Made by a program: the position numbers and the translations under genes | Shown: in pieces, positions 24,788 through 33,668 of the stretch | Layout of the letters: each line of letters begins with the position of its first letter | Numbering within the stretch: position 1 is the first letter of the stretch | DNA from: WHSW01 sp963846565 | GTDB lineage: Bacteria > Actinomycetota > Thermoleophilia > Solirubrobacterales > 70-9 | Length of the DNA stretch: 64,000 nt | Reading direction: 5' to 3' | NCBI GenBank assembly: GCA_963846565.1 | Contig: CAWJWL010000004.1 | Location: 124,001-188,000 of the forward strand | The notes under the pieces: generated by a model | The model's database searches: none | The model's input: only the letters and a program-made list of their open reading frames with translations | Told to the model about the DNA's origin: nothing

Positions 24788-26905
24788 GTGGGCGAGAGGC
24801 TGTCGGAGGGCGAGCGGACCAAGGATGGGCCGGAGCTGGATCCGGCTGTGCTCGGCGCGCGGTACCGCCGCGTCGCCTCCCAGCTTGCGGACGCCGAGCG
24901 GATCGCGGGCATCGGCGTCTGGGAATGGGACACCACCACCGGCGAGATGGTCTGGTCGGATGAGACGTTCCGGCAGTTCGGCTACAAGCCGGACGAGATC
25001 GAGCCGACCGTCGAGCGCTGGCTCGGGGCGATTCATCCGGATGACCGCGAGCGCTGCCAGCGGATCGTCGACGAGAGCTTCGCCACCGGGCAGCCCTACG
25101 AGTTCGAGCACCGGGTAGTCCACACGGACGGCAGCGTCGTCCATCTCCACTGCCGTGGCGACTTCGCGACCGACGACGGCGGCGCCGCGATCCGCGTCGT
25201 CGGAGCGAGCCAGGACGTCACCCAGCGGGTCGCCCAGCAGGAGGCGCTCGAGCGACTCGGCCGCCAGCGGGAGGCGATCCTCGAGTCCGCGGGCGAGGGC
25301 ATCTGCGGAATCGACGCGGCGGGCTCGATCACTTTCGCGAACCCCGCCGCCGCGCGCATGCTCGGCCGCTCGATCGGCGAACTCGGCGGGACCCAGCTCT
25401 CCGAAGCAATCCTCGACTCCGACGGCATCGCGATCCCCTTCTCGCTCGCCGACGGGCGCCCGGCCGTGATCCGCGACGACGGCGCCTCAATCCGCCGCGG
25501 CGACGGCTCGCTCCTGCCGATCGAGCTCATCTGCACCCCGCTTCACGAGAACGGCGACGGTGCCGGCGGCGTCGTCTGCTTCCGCGACGCGACCGAGCGC
25601 CGCCGCTTCGAGGACCAGCTCGCCTACCTCTCCGACCACGACGCGCTCACCGCCCTCTACAACCGCCGGCGGTTCGAGCAGGAGCTCGCACAGCAGATCT
25701 CGTATGGGCTGCGCTACGAAGCCGCGCTCTCGGTCCTGCTGATCGACATCGACGGCTTCAAGGACCTGAACGAGACCCTCGGGCACCGCGCCGGCGACGA
25801 TCTGATCCGATCCGTCGCCGAGCTCGTCCGCACCCGCCTGCGCACCGGAGATCTGATCGCCCGCATCGGCGGCGACGAGTTCGCGATCCTGCTCCCGGCG
25901 AGCGACCAGCGTTCAGCCGAGACCGTCGCCAACGACCTCCGCGAGACGATCGCCGTCCACCGTCACGCGGTCGGCGGCGAGGCGGTGCGGGTCACCGCGA
26001 GCGTCGGCGTGGCCACGACCGGGCGAGACGCGAGCACCAGCGAGCACCTGCTCGCGAACGCCGACATCGCCCTCTACGACGCGAAGGACGGCGGCCGCAA
26101 CCGGATCGCCGTCTACTCCCCGGAGCGCCGCGGGCGCGAACGCGCCGCGGACCGGTTCGAGTGGGCGGAGCGGATTCGCCGGGCGCTCGCGGAGGACCGC
26201 TTCGAGCTCTACGCCCAGCCGATCGCCGACGTCCGCGGCAAGGTCTCGCAGTACGAGCTGCTGCTGCGGATGCGCGACGAGGAAGGGGCGCTGATCATGC
26301 CGAGCGCATTCATGCCCACGGCGGAGCGGCACGGCCTCGTCGGCGCGATCGACCACTGGGTGGTCGAGCGTGCGATCAACCTCACGGCCGAAAGCCAGCG
26401 GCGCGGGCGGCCGGTCAGGGTCGAGATCAACCTCTCCGGCCTCTCGGTCTCGGACCGGGCCACCCCGGACCTGATCGCCGCGCTGATCACCGCGGCGCAG
26501 ATCGACCCCTCGCTGCTGGTCTTCGAGATCACCGAGACAGCGGCGATCGACAGCCTCAGCCAGGCGCGCGAATGCGCGCAACGGCTGCGCGGCCTCGGCT
26601 GCCAGTTCGCCCTCGACGATTTCGGCGCAGGCTTCAGCTCGTTCGTTCACCTGCGCCGCCTGCCGATCGACTACGTGAAGATCGATGGCGAGTTCATCCG
26701 GGGCCTCGCCGACAACCCGTCCGACCGGCTGTTCGTGCAGGCGATCGTGACCATCGTGCGCGGACTCGGCAAGCAGACGATCGCCGAGTTCGTCGAGGAC
26801 GCCGCGGCGGCGGAGCGGGTGAAGGAGCTCGGCGTCGACTTCCTCCAGGGCTTCTACGTGGGTGAACCCAGGTCGACTGAGGACGGGCTGCCGCCAGACA
26901 AATAG
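24788..26905 (+). CDS. PAS-PAS-GGDEF-EAL cyclic-di-GMP signalling protein
   Basis: 705 residues. PAS 1 spans about 35-150 (VWEWDTTTGEMVWSDETF), PAS 2 about 160-275, the GGDEF domain about 280-445 with intact GGDEF at 361-365, and the EAL domain about 455-700. An RxxD inhibitory site (RTGD 352-355) sits exactly five residues before GGDEF. In the EAL domain the signature reads YELLLRM; metal-site motifs ITETAAID, DDFGAGFSS and KIDGEF are kept. Both synthesis and breakdown of c-di-GMP are therefore possible. No membrane helices are present, so it is a cytoplasmic sensor. The GTG start is chosen for its GAGGCGG site; the frame is open upstream to 24686. sdhC starts 9 bases after the stop. Confidence 0.9.
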   Translation: MGERLSEGERTKDGPELDPAVLGARYRRVASQLADAERIAGIGVWEWDTTTGEMVWSDETFRQFGYKPDEIEPTVERWLGAIHPDDRERCQRIVDESFATGQPYEFEHRVVHTDGSVVHLHCRGDFATDDGGAAIRVVGASQDVTQRVAQQEALERLGRQREAILESAGEGICGIDAAGSITFANPAAARMLGRSIGELGGTQLSEAILDSDGIAIPFSLADGRPAVIRDDGASIRRGDGSLLPIELICTPLHENGDGAGGVVCFRDATERRRFEDQLAYLSDHDALTALYNRRRFEQELAQQISYGLRYEAALSVLLIDIDGFKDLNETLGHRAGDDLIRSVAELVRTRLRTGDLIARIGGDEFAILLPASDQRSAETVANDLRETIAVHRHAVGGEAVRVTASVGVATTGRDASTSEHLLANADIALYDAKDGGRNRIAVYSPERRGRERAADRFEWAERIRRALAEDRFELYAQPIADVRGKVSQYELLLRMRDEEGALIMPSAFMPTAERHGLVGAIDHWVVERAINLTAESQRRGRPVRVEINLSGLSVSDRATPDLIAALITAAQIDPSLLVFEITETAAIDSLSQARECAQRLRGLGCQFALDDFGAGFSSFVHLRRLPIDYVKIDGEFIRGLADNPSDRLFVQAIVTIVRGLGKQTIAEFVEDAAAAERVKELGVDFLQGFYVGEPRSTEDGLPPDK

Positions 26906-26914
26906 GATCAGCGC

Positions 26915-27679
26915 GTGTCGGGTAGTGGGGATGCGACCGCTCTGGCTCCGGACTCGATTCGAGGCCGCTGGCTGCGTGAGCTGTGGGCGTCCTCGATCGG
27001 CAAGAAGATCGTCGTCGCCGTCACCGGGGCGATCCTCGTCCTCTACGTCGTCGCCCACGCCGCGGGCAACCTGAAGGCCTTCCAGGGGACGGGCGACAGC
27101 TCAGGCGCATCGCTCGACCACTACGCCGAGTGGCTGCGGACCGTCGGCGAGCCCGCCATCCCGCGCGAGGGGATCCTCTGGACGATCCGGGTGATCCTGG
27201 TTCTCGCGCTGATTCTCCACATCACCGCCGTGATCCAGCTGACGAAGCGAAATCACGAGGCGCGCCCGGCGGAGGGCAGACACGCGAAGAAGATCCGCCG
27301 CTCCCTCGCGTCGCGCACGATGCTGGTCACGGGCCTCTTCCTGCTCGCGTTCATCGTCTTCCACGTCCTCCACTTCACGACGCGCACGATCCACCCCACC
27401 GCGCTCGCCGAGGGCACCGTCTACCTCAACCTCTACCAGGCCTTTCACGAGTGGTATTTCGTCCTGCTCTACGTCGCGGCGGTGGGCGCCCTTGGCTTTC
27501 ATCTGTGGCACGCGATCTGGAGCGCGACCCAGACGTGGGGCGCCGACAAGCCGAACCGCAACCCGACCCTGCGCCGGTTCTCGGCCGGCACCGCGATTGT
27601 CGTCTCGGTTGCCTTCGCCGCTGTCCCGATCGCGTTCTGGGTCGACATCCTCCCGGCGCCCCCGGGGGTGAGCGGGTGA
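26915..27679 (+). CDS. sdhC: Succinate dehydrogenase cytochrome b subunit (Bacillus/actinobacterial type)
   Basis: 254 residues with five membrane helices (about 38-55, 90-110, 131-152, 178-200, 225-245). It is a single fused anchor of the class used with menaquinone in Gram-positive bacteria. Histidines near helix ends (VVAHAAGN, ILHITAVI, IVFHVLHFTTRTIH, LGFHLWHA) supply ligands for two b hemes. It anchors SdhAB and passes electrons to quinone. GTG start. The stop overlaps the sdhA GTG by 3 bases. The upstream c-di-GMP protein ends 9 bases earlier. Confidence 0.9.
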   Translation: MSGSGDATALAPDSIRGRWLRELWASSIGKKIVVAVTGAILVLYVVAHAAGNLKAFQGTGDSSGASLDHYAEWLRTVGEPAIPREGILWTIRVILVLALILHITAVIQLTKRNHEARPAEGRHAKKIRRSLASRTMLVTGLFLLAFIVFHVLHFTTRTIHPTALAEGTVYLNLYQAFHEWYFVLLYVAAVGALGFHLWHAIWSATQTWGADKPNRNPTLRRFSAGTAIVVSVAFAAVPIAFWVDILPAPPGVSG

Positions 27680-29589
27680 GAACCCTCGACGCGCGCATCC
27701 CCGGGGGACCGATCGAGGACAAGTGGCAGGCTTGGCTCGACGATCACCGCCTCGTCGGACCGCGCCAGCGCGGCGACCACAAGGTGATCGTCGTCGGCAC
27801 CGGACTGGCCGGCGCGAGCGCCTCGGCGACGCTCGCCGGGATGGGCTACCAAGTCGAGGCCTTCTGCTTCCAGGACTCGTCGCGCCGCGCGCACTCGATC
27901 GCCGCCCAGGGCGGAATCAACGCGACCAAGGACTACGCGAACGAGGGCGACTCGGTGAAGCGGCTCTTCGTCGACACGATGAAGGGCGGCGACTTCCGCG
28001 CCCGCGAGGCGAACGTCTGGCGCCTCGCGGAGACGTCGACCAACATCATCGACCAGGCGGTCGCCCAGGGGGTTCCGTTCAACCGCGAGTACGGGGGGCT
28101 GCTCGCCACCCGCTCGTTCGGCGGCGTTTTGGTGGAGCGCACGTTCTACTGCCGCGGGCAGACCGGGCAGCAACTCCTCCTCGGCGCCTACTCCGCGCTC
28201 CAGCGGCAGGTCGCCGAGGGACGGGCGCGGGTCCACAACCGCCACGAGCTCCTCGACGTCGTCCTGGTCGGCGGCGAGGCGCGCGGGATCATCGCCCGCA
28301 ACCTGGTCACCGGTGAGATCGAGCGTCACGCAGCCGACTGCGTCGTCCTCGCCACCGGCGGCTACTGCAACGTCTACTTCCTCTCGACCAACGCGATGGG
28401 CTGCAACGTCACCGCGGCCTGGCGCGCGCACCGCCGCGGGGCGGCGATGGCGAACCCGTGTTTCACCCAGATCCACCCGACATCGATCCCGCAGAGCGGC
28501 GAGTACCAGTCGAAGCTCACTCTGATGAGCGAGTCGCTGCGAAACGACGGTCGCGTCTGGGTCCCACGCGAACCGGACGAGGCCCGCGCCCCCGAGGACA
28601 TCCCGGAGGCCGACCGCTACTACTTCCTCGAGGAGCGCTACCCGCGCTTCGGCAACCTCGTCCCCCGCGACGTCGCCTCGCGGGCGGCGAAGATCGTCTG
28701 CGACAACGGGCTCGGGGTCGGCGGCACCGGACGCGCCGTCTACCTCGACTTCCGCGATGCGATCGCCACGCGCGGCGCCGAGACGATCGCCGGCCGCTAC
28801 GGGAACCTCTTCGATATGTACGAGCGGATCACGGGCGACAGCCCGTGGTACACCCCGATGATGATCTACCCGGCGCCCCACTACTCGATGGGAGGCCTCT
28901 GGGTCGACTACGAGCTGCAGACGACGATCCCGGGGCTGTTCGCGATCGGCGAGTCGAACTTCTCCGACCACGGGGCCAACCGGCTCGGGGCGAGCGCGAT
29001 GATGCAATGCCTCGCCGACGGCTACTTCATCGTCCCCCACACGGTCACGAACTGGCTCAGCGGCGTCTCGAGCACCGTCGACACCGACGACCCCGCCTTC
29101 GACGCGGCCGAGAGCGACGTCCGCGAGCGGATCTCCCGCTTGCTCGGCGTCGGCGGGACGACGCCGCAGACGGTCTTCCACCGCGAGCTCGGCGAGGTGA
29201 TGCTCGACAAGTGCGGGATCACGCGCACGCCCCAGGGCCTGCGCGAGGCGATGGGTCGGGTCCGCGAGATCCGCGAGGCGTTCTGGTCGGACCTGAAGCT
29301 CGAGCCGGGGGGGAACGGCATCAACCAGACGCTCGAGAACGCGAGCCGGATCTCGGATTTCCTCGAGCTCGCGGAGCTCATGTGCCGCGACGCGCTCGAG
29401 CGCGACGAGTCCTGCGGCTGCCATCTGCGCGAGGACCACGCGACCGAGGAGGGCGAGGCGATCCGCGACGACGACGACCACGCCCGGGTCCAGGTGTGGG
29501 ACTGGAAGGGCGAGGGCGTCGAGCCTGAGCTGACCTGCGAGAAGCTCACGTTCGAGGCGATCGAGCCGGTGACGAGGAGCTACAAGTGA
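27676..29589 (+). CDS. sdhA: Succinate dehydrogenase flavoprotein subunit
   Basis: 637 residues. The FAD-binding motif is VIVVGTGLAGASASATLAG; the covalent-FAD histidine lies in RAHSIAAQGGINATKD. Substrate-site motifs are FTQIHPTSIPQ, PRDVASRAAK and HYSMGGLWVDY, followed by FAIGESNFSDHGANRLGA. It oxidises succinate to fumarate. The length and the NFSDHGANRLGA form match the Bacillus-type enzyme that goes with a single cytochrome b anchor. The GTG start overlaps the sdhC TGA. The open frame extends upstream into sdhC but is out of phase with it and is rejected. Confidence 0.95.
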   Translation: MRTLDARIPGGPIEDKWQAWLDDHRLVGPRQRGDHKVIVVGTGLAGASASATLAGMGYQVEAFCFQDSSRRAHSIAAQGGINATKDYANEGDSVKRLFVDTMKGGDFRAREANVWRLAETSTNIIDQAVAQGVPFNREYGGLLATRSFGGVLVERTFYCRGQTGQQLLLGAYSALQRQVAEGRARVHNRHELLDVVLVGGEARGIIARNLVTGEIERHAADCVVLATGGYCNVYFLSTNAMGCNVTAAWRAHRRGAAMANPCFTQIHPTSIPQSGEYQSKLTLMSESLRNDGRVWVPREPDEARAPEDIPEADRYYFLEERYPRFGNLVPRDVASRAAKIVCDNGLGVGGTGRAVYLDFRDAIATRGAETIAGRYGNLFDMYERITGDSPWYTPMMIYPAPHYSMGGLWVDYELQTTIPGLFAIGESNFSDHGANRLGASAMMQCLADGYFIVPHTVTNWLSGVSSTVDTDDPAFDAAESDVRERISRLLGVGGTTPQTVFHRELGEVMLDKCGITRTPQGLREAMGRVREIREAFWSDLKLEPGGNGINQTLENASRISDFLELAELMCRDALERDESCGCHLREDHATEEGEAIRDDDDHARVQVWDWKGEGVEPELTCEKLTFEAIEPVTRSYK

Positions 29590-30359
29590 GGGTGACCCTC
29601 AACGTCTGGCGCCAGGCAAACCTGGTGGCCGAGGGTGCGTTCGAGCGCTACGAGATCGCGGACATCGACCCGGAGGCCTCGTTCCTGGAGATGCTCGACG
29701 TATTGAACGACCGGCTCGTCTCCGAAGGCAAGCGGGCCATCGCCTTCGACCACGACTGCCGCGAGGGAATCTGCGGCTCCTGCTCGCTGGTGCTCGACGG
29801 GATCCCGCACGGCCCGCGCCAGGTGACCAGCTGTCAGGTCTACATGCGCGATTTCGCCGACGGCGCCGAGATCACGGTCGAGCCGTTCCGCAGCACGCCG
29901 TTCCCGGTCTTGCGCGACCTGATCGTCGACCGCTCGCCGCTCGACCGGATCATCGAGGCGGGTGGCTACATCTCGGTCAACGCGGGGCCGAAGCCGGAGC
30001 CGAACTCGATCCCGGTCCACCCCGAGATCCAGGAGGCGGCGCTCGACGCGGCGATCTGCATCGGCTGCGGCGCCTGCGTGGCAGCGTGCCCGAACGGCTC
30101 GGCGATGCTCTTCACCGGCGCGAAGCTGACCCACCTGAACCTGCTTCCCCAGGGCGACCCGGAGCGCTACCACCGCTCGCGCGCGCTCGTCCGCCAACAC
30201 GACGAGGAGGGCTTTGGCGGCTGCACGAACACCGGCGAGTGCCAGGCCGTCTGCCCGCAACAGATCTCGATCAAGGTGATCGGCGAGCTCAACCGCGAGT
30301 ATCGCCTGGCGATGCTGCACAAGCTGCGCGAGCGCCGCGGGCCACAGGACGCGCAGTAG
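29586..30359 (+). CDS. sdhB: Succinate dehydrogenase iron-sulfur subunit
   Basis: 257 residues. The N-terminal 2Fe-2S domain has DCREGICGSCSLVLDG and a later SCQVYM cysteine. The C-terminal domain has CIGCGACVAACP and CTNTGECQAVCP for the 4Fe-4S and 3Fe-4S clusters. It carries electrons from SdhA flavin to the heme/quinone anchor. The GTG overlaps the sdhA stop by four bases (GTGA), completing a tight sdhCAB operon. The aldehyde dehydrogenase begins only 9 bases later, so that gene probably shares the transcript. Confidence 0.95.
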   Translation: MRVTLNVWRQANLVAEGAFERYEIADIDPEASFLEMLDVLNDRLVSEGKRAIAFDHDCREGICGSCSLVLDGIPHGPRQVTSCQVYMRDFADGAEITVEPFRSTPFPVLRDLIVDRSPLDRIIEAGGYISVNAGPKPEPNSIPVHPEIQEAALDAAICIGCGACVAACPNGSAMLFTGAKLTHLNLLPQGDPERYHRSRALVRQHDEEGFGGCTNTGECQAVCPQQISIKVIGELNREYRLAMLHKLRERRGPQDAQ

Positions 30360-30368
30360 GATCGGCCC

Positions 30369-31940
30369 ATGCCCGAGACTGAGACCGAGACACACGTACA
30401 AGACGCCCCGCCGGCGACGAACGGACACGCCCCCAAGGGTCCGATGCTGGAGGTGAGGAACCCGGCCACCGGCGAGGTCGTCGGCAGCGTCGCTCAGCAG
30501 ACGCCGGGGGAGGTCGCCGCGGTCGTCGAGCGGGCCCGCGCCGCCCAGGAGGGCTGGGCCGCGCTCGGCTTCGAGGGCCGCTCGAAGGTCCTTCGCCGGG
30601 CGCAGAAGTGGACGACCGAGAACGCCGACCGGATCGCGCGCACGATCGTCGCCGAGACCGGGAAGACCTACGAGGACGCGATCCTCGCCGAGGTCAGCTA
30701 CGCCGCCGCCGGCTTCGGCTTCTGGGCCAAACACGCACCTCAGTACCTCGCCGACGAGAAGGTCTCGACCTCGAACCCCTTCGTCCTCGGCCGCCAGCTC
30801 GTCGTCCGCTACGCGCCCGCCGGCGTCGTCGGCGTGATCGGGCCGTGGAACTACCCGCTGACGAACTCCTTCGGCGACTGCATCCCGGCGCTCGCCGCCG
30901 GCAACGCGGTCGTCCTCAAGCCCGCCAGCCTGACGCCGATGACATCGCAGCTGATGCTCGAGGGGTTGCTCGCCTCCGGTCTCCCGGAGGGCGTCTACCA
31001 GGTGGTCGTCGGGCCCGGCTCGACGATCGGCGGCGCGCTGATCGACGAGGTCGACGTGGTCATGTTCACCGGCTCGACCGAGGTCGGCAAGCAGGTGATG
31101 CAGCAGGCCGGGAAGACGGTCACCCCGGTCAGCCTCGAGCTCGGCGGCAAGGATCCGATGATCGTGCTCGCCGACGCGAACCTCGAGCGAGCGGCGAACG
31201 CAGCCGTCTACTACTCGATGCAGAACGGCGGCCAGACCTGCATCTCGATCGAGCGCGTCTACGTGGAGGCGCCGATCTACGACAAGTTCGTCGGCATGCT
31301 CACGGAGCGCGTCCGCGAACTGCGCCAGGGCGCCTCGACCGACCCGGGAACCGTCGAGGTCGGCGCGATCACCTCGCCGGAGCAGGGCGACATCGTCGAG
31401 GCCCATGTCGCCGATGCGGTCGAGAAGGGCGCCAAGGTGCTCGTCGGCGGCAAGCGCCGCAACGAGGAGGGCGGCGGCGACTTCTTCGAGCCGACCCTGC
31501 TCGCGGACGTCGACCACTCGATGCTCTGCATGACGGAGGAGACGTTCGGCCCGACGCTGCCGGTGATGAAGGTCGCCGACGTCGACGAGGCGATCGAGCT
31601 CGCCAATGACTCGCCCTTCGGCCTCCAGTCCTCGGTCTTCACCAAGGACCTCGACCGCGGCAAGCAGATCGCCCGCCGAATCGAGGCCGGCGTGTGCTGC
31701 ATCAACGACGCTTGCATCAACTACGTAGCGCTCGAGCTGCCGATGGGCGGCTGGAAGGAATCGGGCCTCGGCACGCGCCATGGTGCCGGCGGAATCCGCA
31801 AGTACACCCGCCAGCAAACCGTGGTCACGACCCGCTTCGCGCCGAAGAAGGAGCTGCACATGTATCCGTACAAGGCGCGGACCTCGAAGCTCATCCGCCG
31901 CGCCGTGCAGTTCCTCTACGGCCGCGGTAAGCGCGCCTAG
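30369..31940 (+). CDS. NAD(P)-dependent aldehyde dehydrogenase
   Basis: 523 residues. The ALDH fold has GVIGPWNYPLTN, the cofactor-site GSTEVGKQVM, the catalytic Glu in SLELGGKDPM and the nucleophilic Cys in NGGQTCISIERVYV; the closing motif is GGWKESGLGTRHG. The Gly-Gly-Gln-Thr-Cys-Ile form resembles succinate-semialdehyde and broad-specificity fatty/aromatic aldehyde dehydrogenases. A short hydrophilic N-terminal extension (about 25 residues) and a basic C-terminal tail are unusual. Its place between two succinate dehydrogenase sets makes succinate semialdehyde an attractive but unproven substrate. Confidence 0.9.
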   Translation: MPETETETHVQDAPPATNGHAPKGPMLEVRNPATGEVVGSVAQQTPGEVAAVVERARAAQEGWAALGFEGRSKVLRRAQKWTTENADRIARTIVAETGKTYEDAILAEVSYAAAGFGFWAKHAPQYLADEKVSTSNPFVLGRQLVVRYAPAGVVGVIGPWNYPLTNSFGDCIPALAAGNAVVLKPASLTPMTSQLMLEGLLASGLPEGVYQVVVGPGSTIGGALIDEVDVVMFTGSTEVGKQVMQQAGKTVTPVSLELGGKDPMIVLADANLERAANAAVYYSMQNGGQTCISIERVYVEAPIYDKFVGMLTERVRELRQGASTDPGTVEVGAITSPEQGDIVEAHVADAVEKGAKVLVGGKRRNEEGGGDFFEPTLLADVDHSMLCMTEETFGPTLPVMKVADVDEAIELANDSPFGLQSSVFTKDLDRGKQIARRIEAGVCCINDACINYVALELPMGGWKESGLGTRHGAGGIRKYTRQQTVVTTRFAPKKELHMYPYKARTSKLIRRAVQFLYGRGKRA

Positions 31941-31971
31941 GCAGCACCTCATCTAGCATCCGCCGCCGCAC

Positions 31972-33666
31972 ATGCCTCGCCACGACGTCCTCGTCATCGG
32001 CGCCGGCCTCGCCGGCCAGCGCGCAGCCCTCGCCGCCGCGCAGGAGGGCGTCAGCGTGGGCATCGTCTCCAAGGTGCATCCCGTGCGTTCGCACTCGAAC
32101 GCGGCGCAGGGCGGGATCAACGCGGCGCTGCAGGAGGGCGACTCGTGGGAGTCGCACGCCTTCGACACGATCAAGGGCTCCGACTACCTCGGTGACCAGG
32201 ACGCGATCGAGATCATGTGCCGCGAGGCGCCGGAGGAGATCCTCCACCTCGAGCACCTCGGCGTCCCCTTCCACCGAAACAAGGAGGGCAAGCTCGGCAC
32301 CCGGGCCTTCGGCGGCGCCTCCGCCGCGCGTACCTACTACGTCGCCGACATCACCGGCCAGGCGATCATGCACGTCCTCTACGAGCAGCTGATGAAGCAC
32401 TCCGACGACGTCGACCGCTACGAGGAGTACTTCAACAGCGCGCTCGCGATCGACGAGTCGGGCGCCTGCGTCGGCGCGGTCATGCGCAACATCCGCGACG
32501 GCTCGACCGAGCTCTTCGAGGCCAAGAACGTGATCCTCGCGACCGGCGGCAACGGCCAGGTCTGGCAGCCGACGACGAACGCGCTCATCTGCACCGGCGA
32601 CGCGATCGCCCTCGCCTACCGCGCCGGGGCGGCCGTGATGGACATGGAGATGATCCAGTACCACCCGACGACTCTCGCCGGCAAGGGCTTCCTGATCACC
32701 GAGGGCGCTCGCGGCGAGGGCGCCCATCTGCTGAACGCGAAGGGCGAGCGGTTCATGGAGCGCTACGCGCCGAACAAGATGGAGCTCGCGTCGCGCGACG
32801 TCGTCTCCCGCGCGGAGCAGACGGAGATCAACGAGGGCCGCGGCTTCCCCGACGGCACGGTCGCGCTGGACATCACCGTCGTGCCGAGGAAGCGGATCCA
32901 CGAGGCCCTGCGCGAGATCGTCCTCGTCGGCCGCGACTTCGCGGGCGTCGACATCACCACCGAGCCGATCCACATCAAGCCCGGCAACCACTACACGATG
33001 GGTGGGATCAAGACGGATATCCACGGGGCCACCGAGATCCCGGGGCTGTACGCCGCGGGCGAGTGCGCCTGCGTCTCCGTCCATGGCGGCAACCGCCTCG
33101 GCGCCAATTCCTTGCTCGACACGCTGATCTTCGGCAAGCGCTCCGGCATCCACGCCGCGGAGCGCGCGAAGGAGACGGCCGCGGGCCGCGCGCCGAAGAG
33201 CGCGCTCACCGACGAGCGGGCGCGGGTCGATGAGATCTTCAGCCGCGAGCGCGGCTCCGGGCGCCGCGTCTCCGAGATCCGCAAGGAGCTCGGCCAGACG
33301 ATGGACCGCTACGTCGCGGTCTTCCGCGACGCCGAGGGGATCCAGAAGGCGCACGAGATCGTCAAGCGCCTCCAGGAGGAGGCGACCACGGCCTACATCG
33401 ACGACCACTCGAGCGTTTTCAACCAGGACCTGCTCGGAGCGCTCGAGCTCCGATTCATGCTCGACAACGCCGAGCTCGCCTGCATCGGCGCCCTGCATCG
33501 CGAGGAGAGCCGCGGCGCCCAGTTCCGAACCGACTTCCCGGAGCGCAACGACGACGAGTGGCTGAAGCACATCAACCTGACCCTGAACGGCTCAGGCGAC
33601 GAACCCGAGATCAACTACTCGGAGGTCACGATCACCGACTGGCAGCCAATGGAGAGGACCTACTAG
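31972..33666 (+). CDS. Second succinate dehydrogenase / fumarate reductase flavoprotein
   Basis: 564 residues, a different branch from the SdhA at 27676. FAD motif DVLVIGAGLAGQRAALAAAQ; FAD-histidine segment VRSHSNAAQGGINAALQEG; active-site motifs IQYHPTTLAGKG, SRDVVSRAEQT and HYTMGGIKTDIHGAT; then GGNRLGANSLLDTLIFG. It resembles E. coli/archaeal SdhA and the catalytic subunits of SdhE-type or thiol-driven fumarate reductases. No twin-arginine signal, so it is cytoplasmic, unlike the periplasmic Campylobacter Mfr enzyme. The iron-sulfur subunit follows after 2 bases. Direction of catalysis cannot be told from sequence. Confidence 0.9.
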   Translation: MPRHDVLVIGAGLAGQRAALAAAQEGVSVGIVSKVHPVRSHSNAAQGGINAALQEGDSWESHAFDTIKGSDYLGDQDAIEIMCREAPEEILHLEHLGVPFHRNKEGKLGTRAFGGASAARTYYVADITGQAIMHVLYEQLMKHSDDVDRYEEYFNSALAIDESGACVGAVMRNIRDGSTELFEAKNVILATGGNGQVWQPTTNALICTGDAIALAYRAGAAVMDMEMIQYHPTTLAGKGFLITEGARGEGAHLLNAKGERFMERYAPNKMELASRDVVSRAEQTEINEGRGFPDGTVALDITVVPRKRIHEALREIVLVGRDFAGVDITTEPIHIKPGNHYTMGGIKTDIHGATEIPGLYAAGECACVSVHGGNRLGANSLLDTLIFGKRSGIHAAERAKETAAGRAPKSALTDERARVDEIFSRERGSGRRVSEIRKELGQTMDRYVAVFRDAEGIQKAHEIVKRLQEEATTAYIDDHSSVFNQDLLGALELRFMLDNAELACIGALHREESRGAQFRTDFPERNDDEWLKHINLTLNGSGDEPEINYSEVTITDWQPMERTY

Positions 33667-33668
33667 GG

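Noticed and set aside
29580..31952. Long minus-strand open frame opposite sdhB and the aldehyde dehydrogenase
   Set aside because: Antisense shadow; no start site, no family resemblance.
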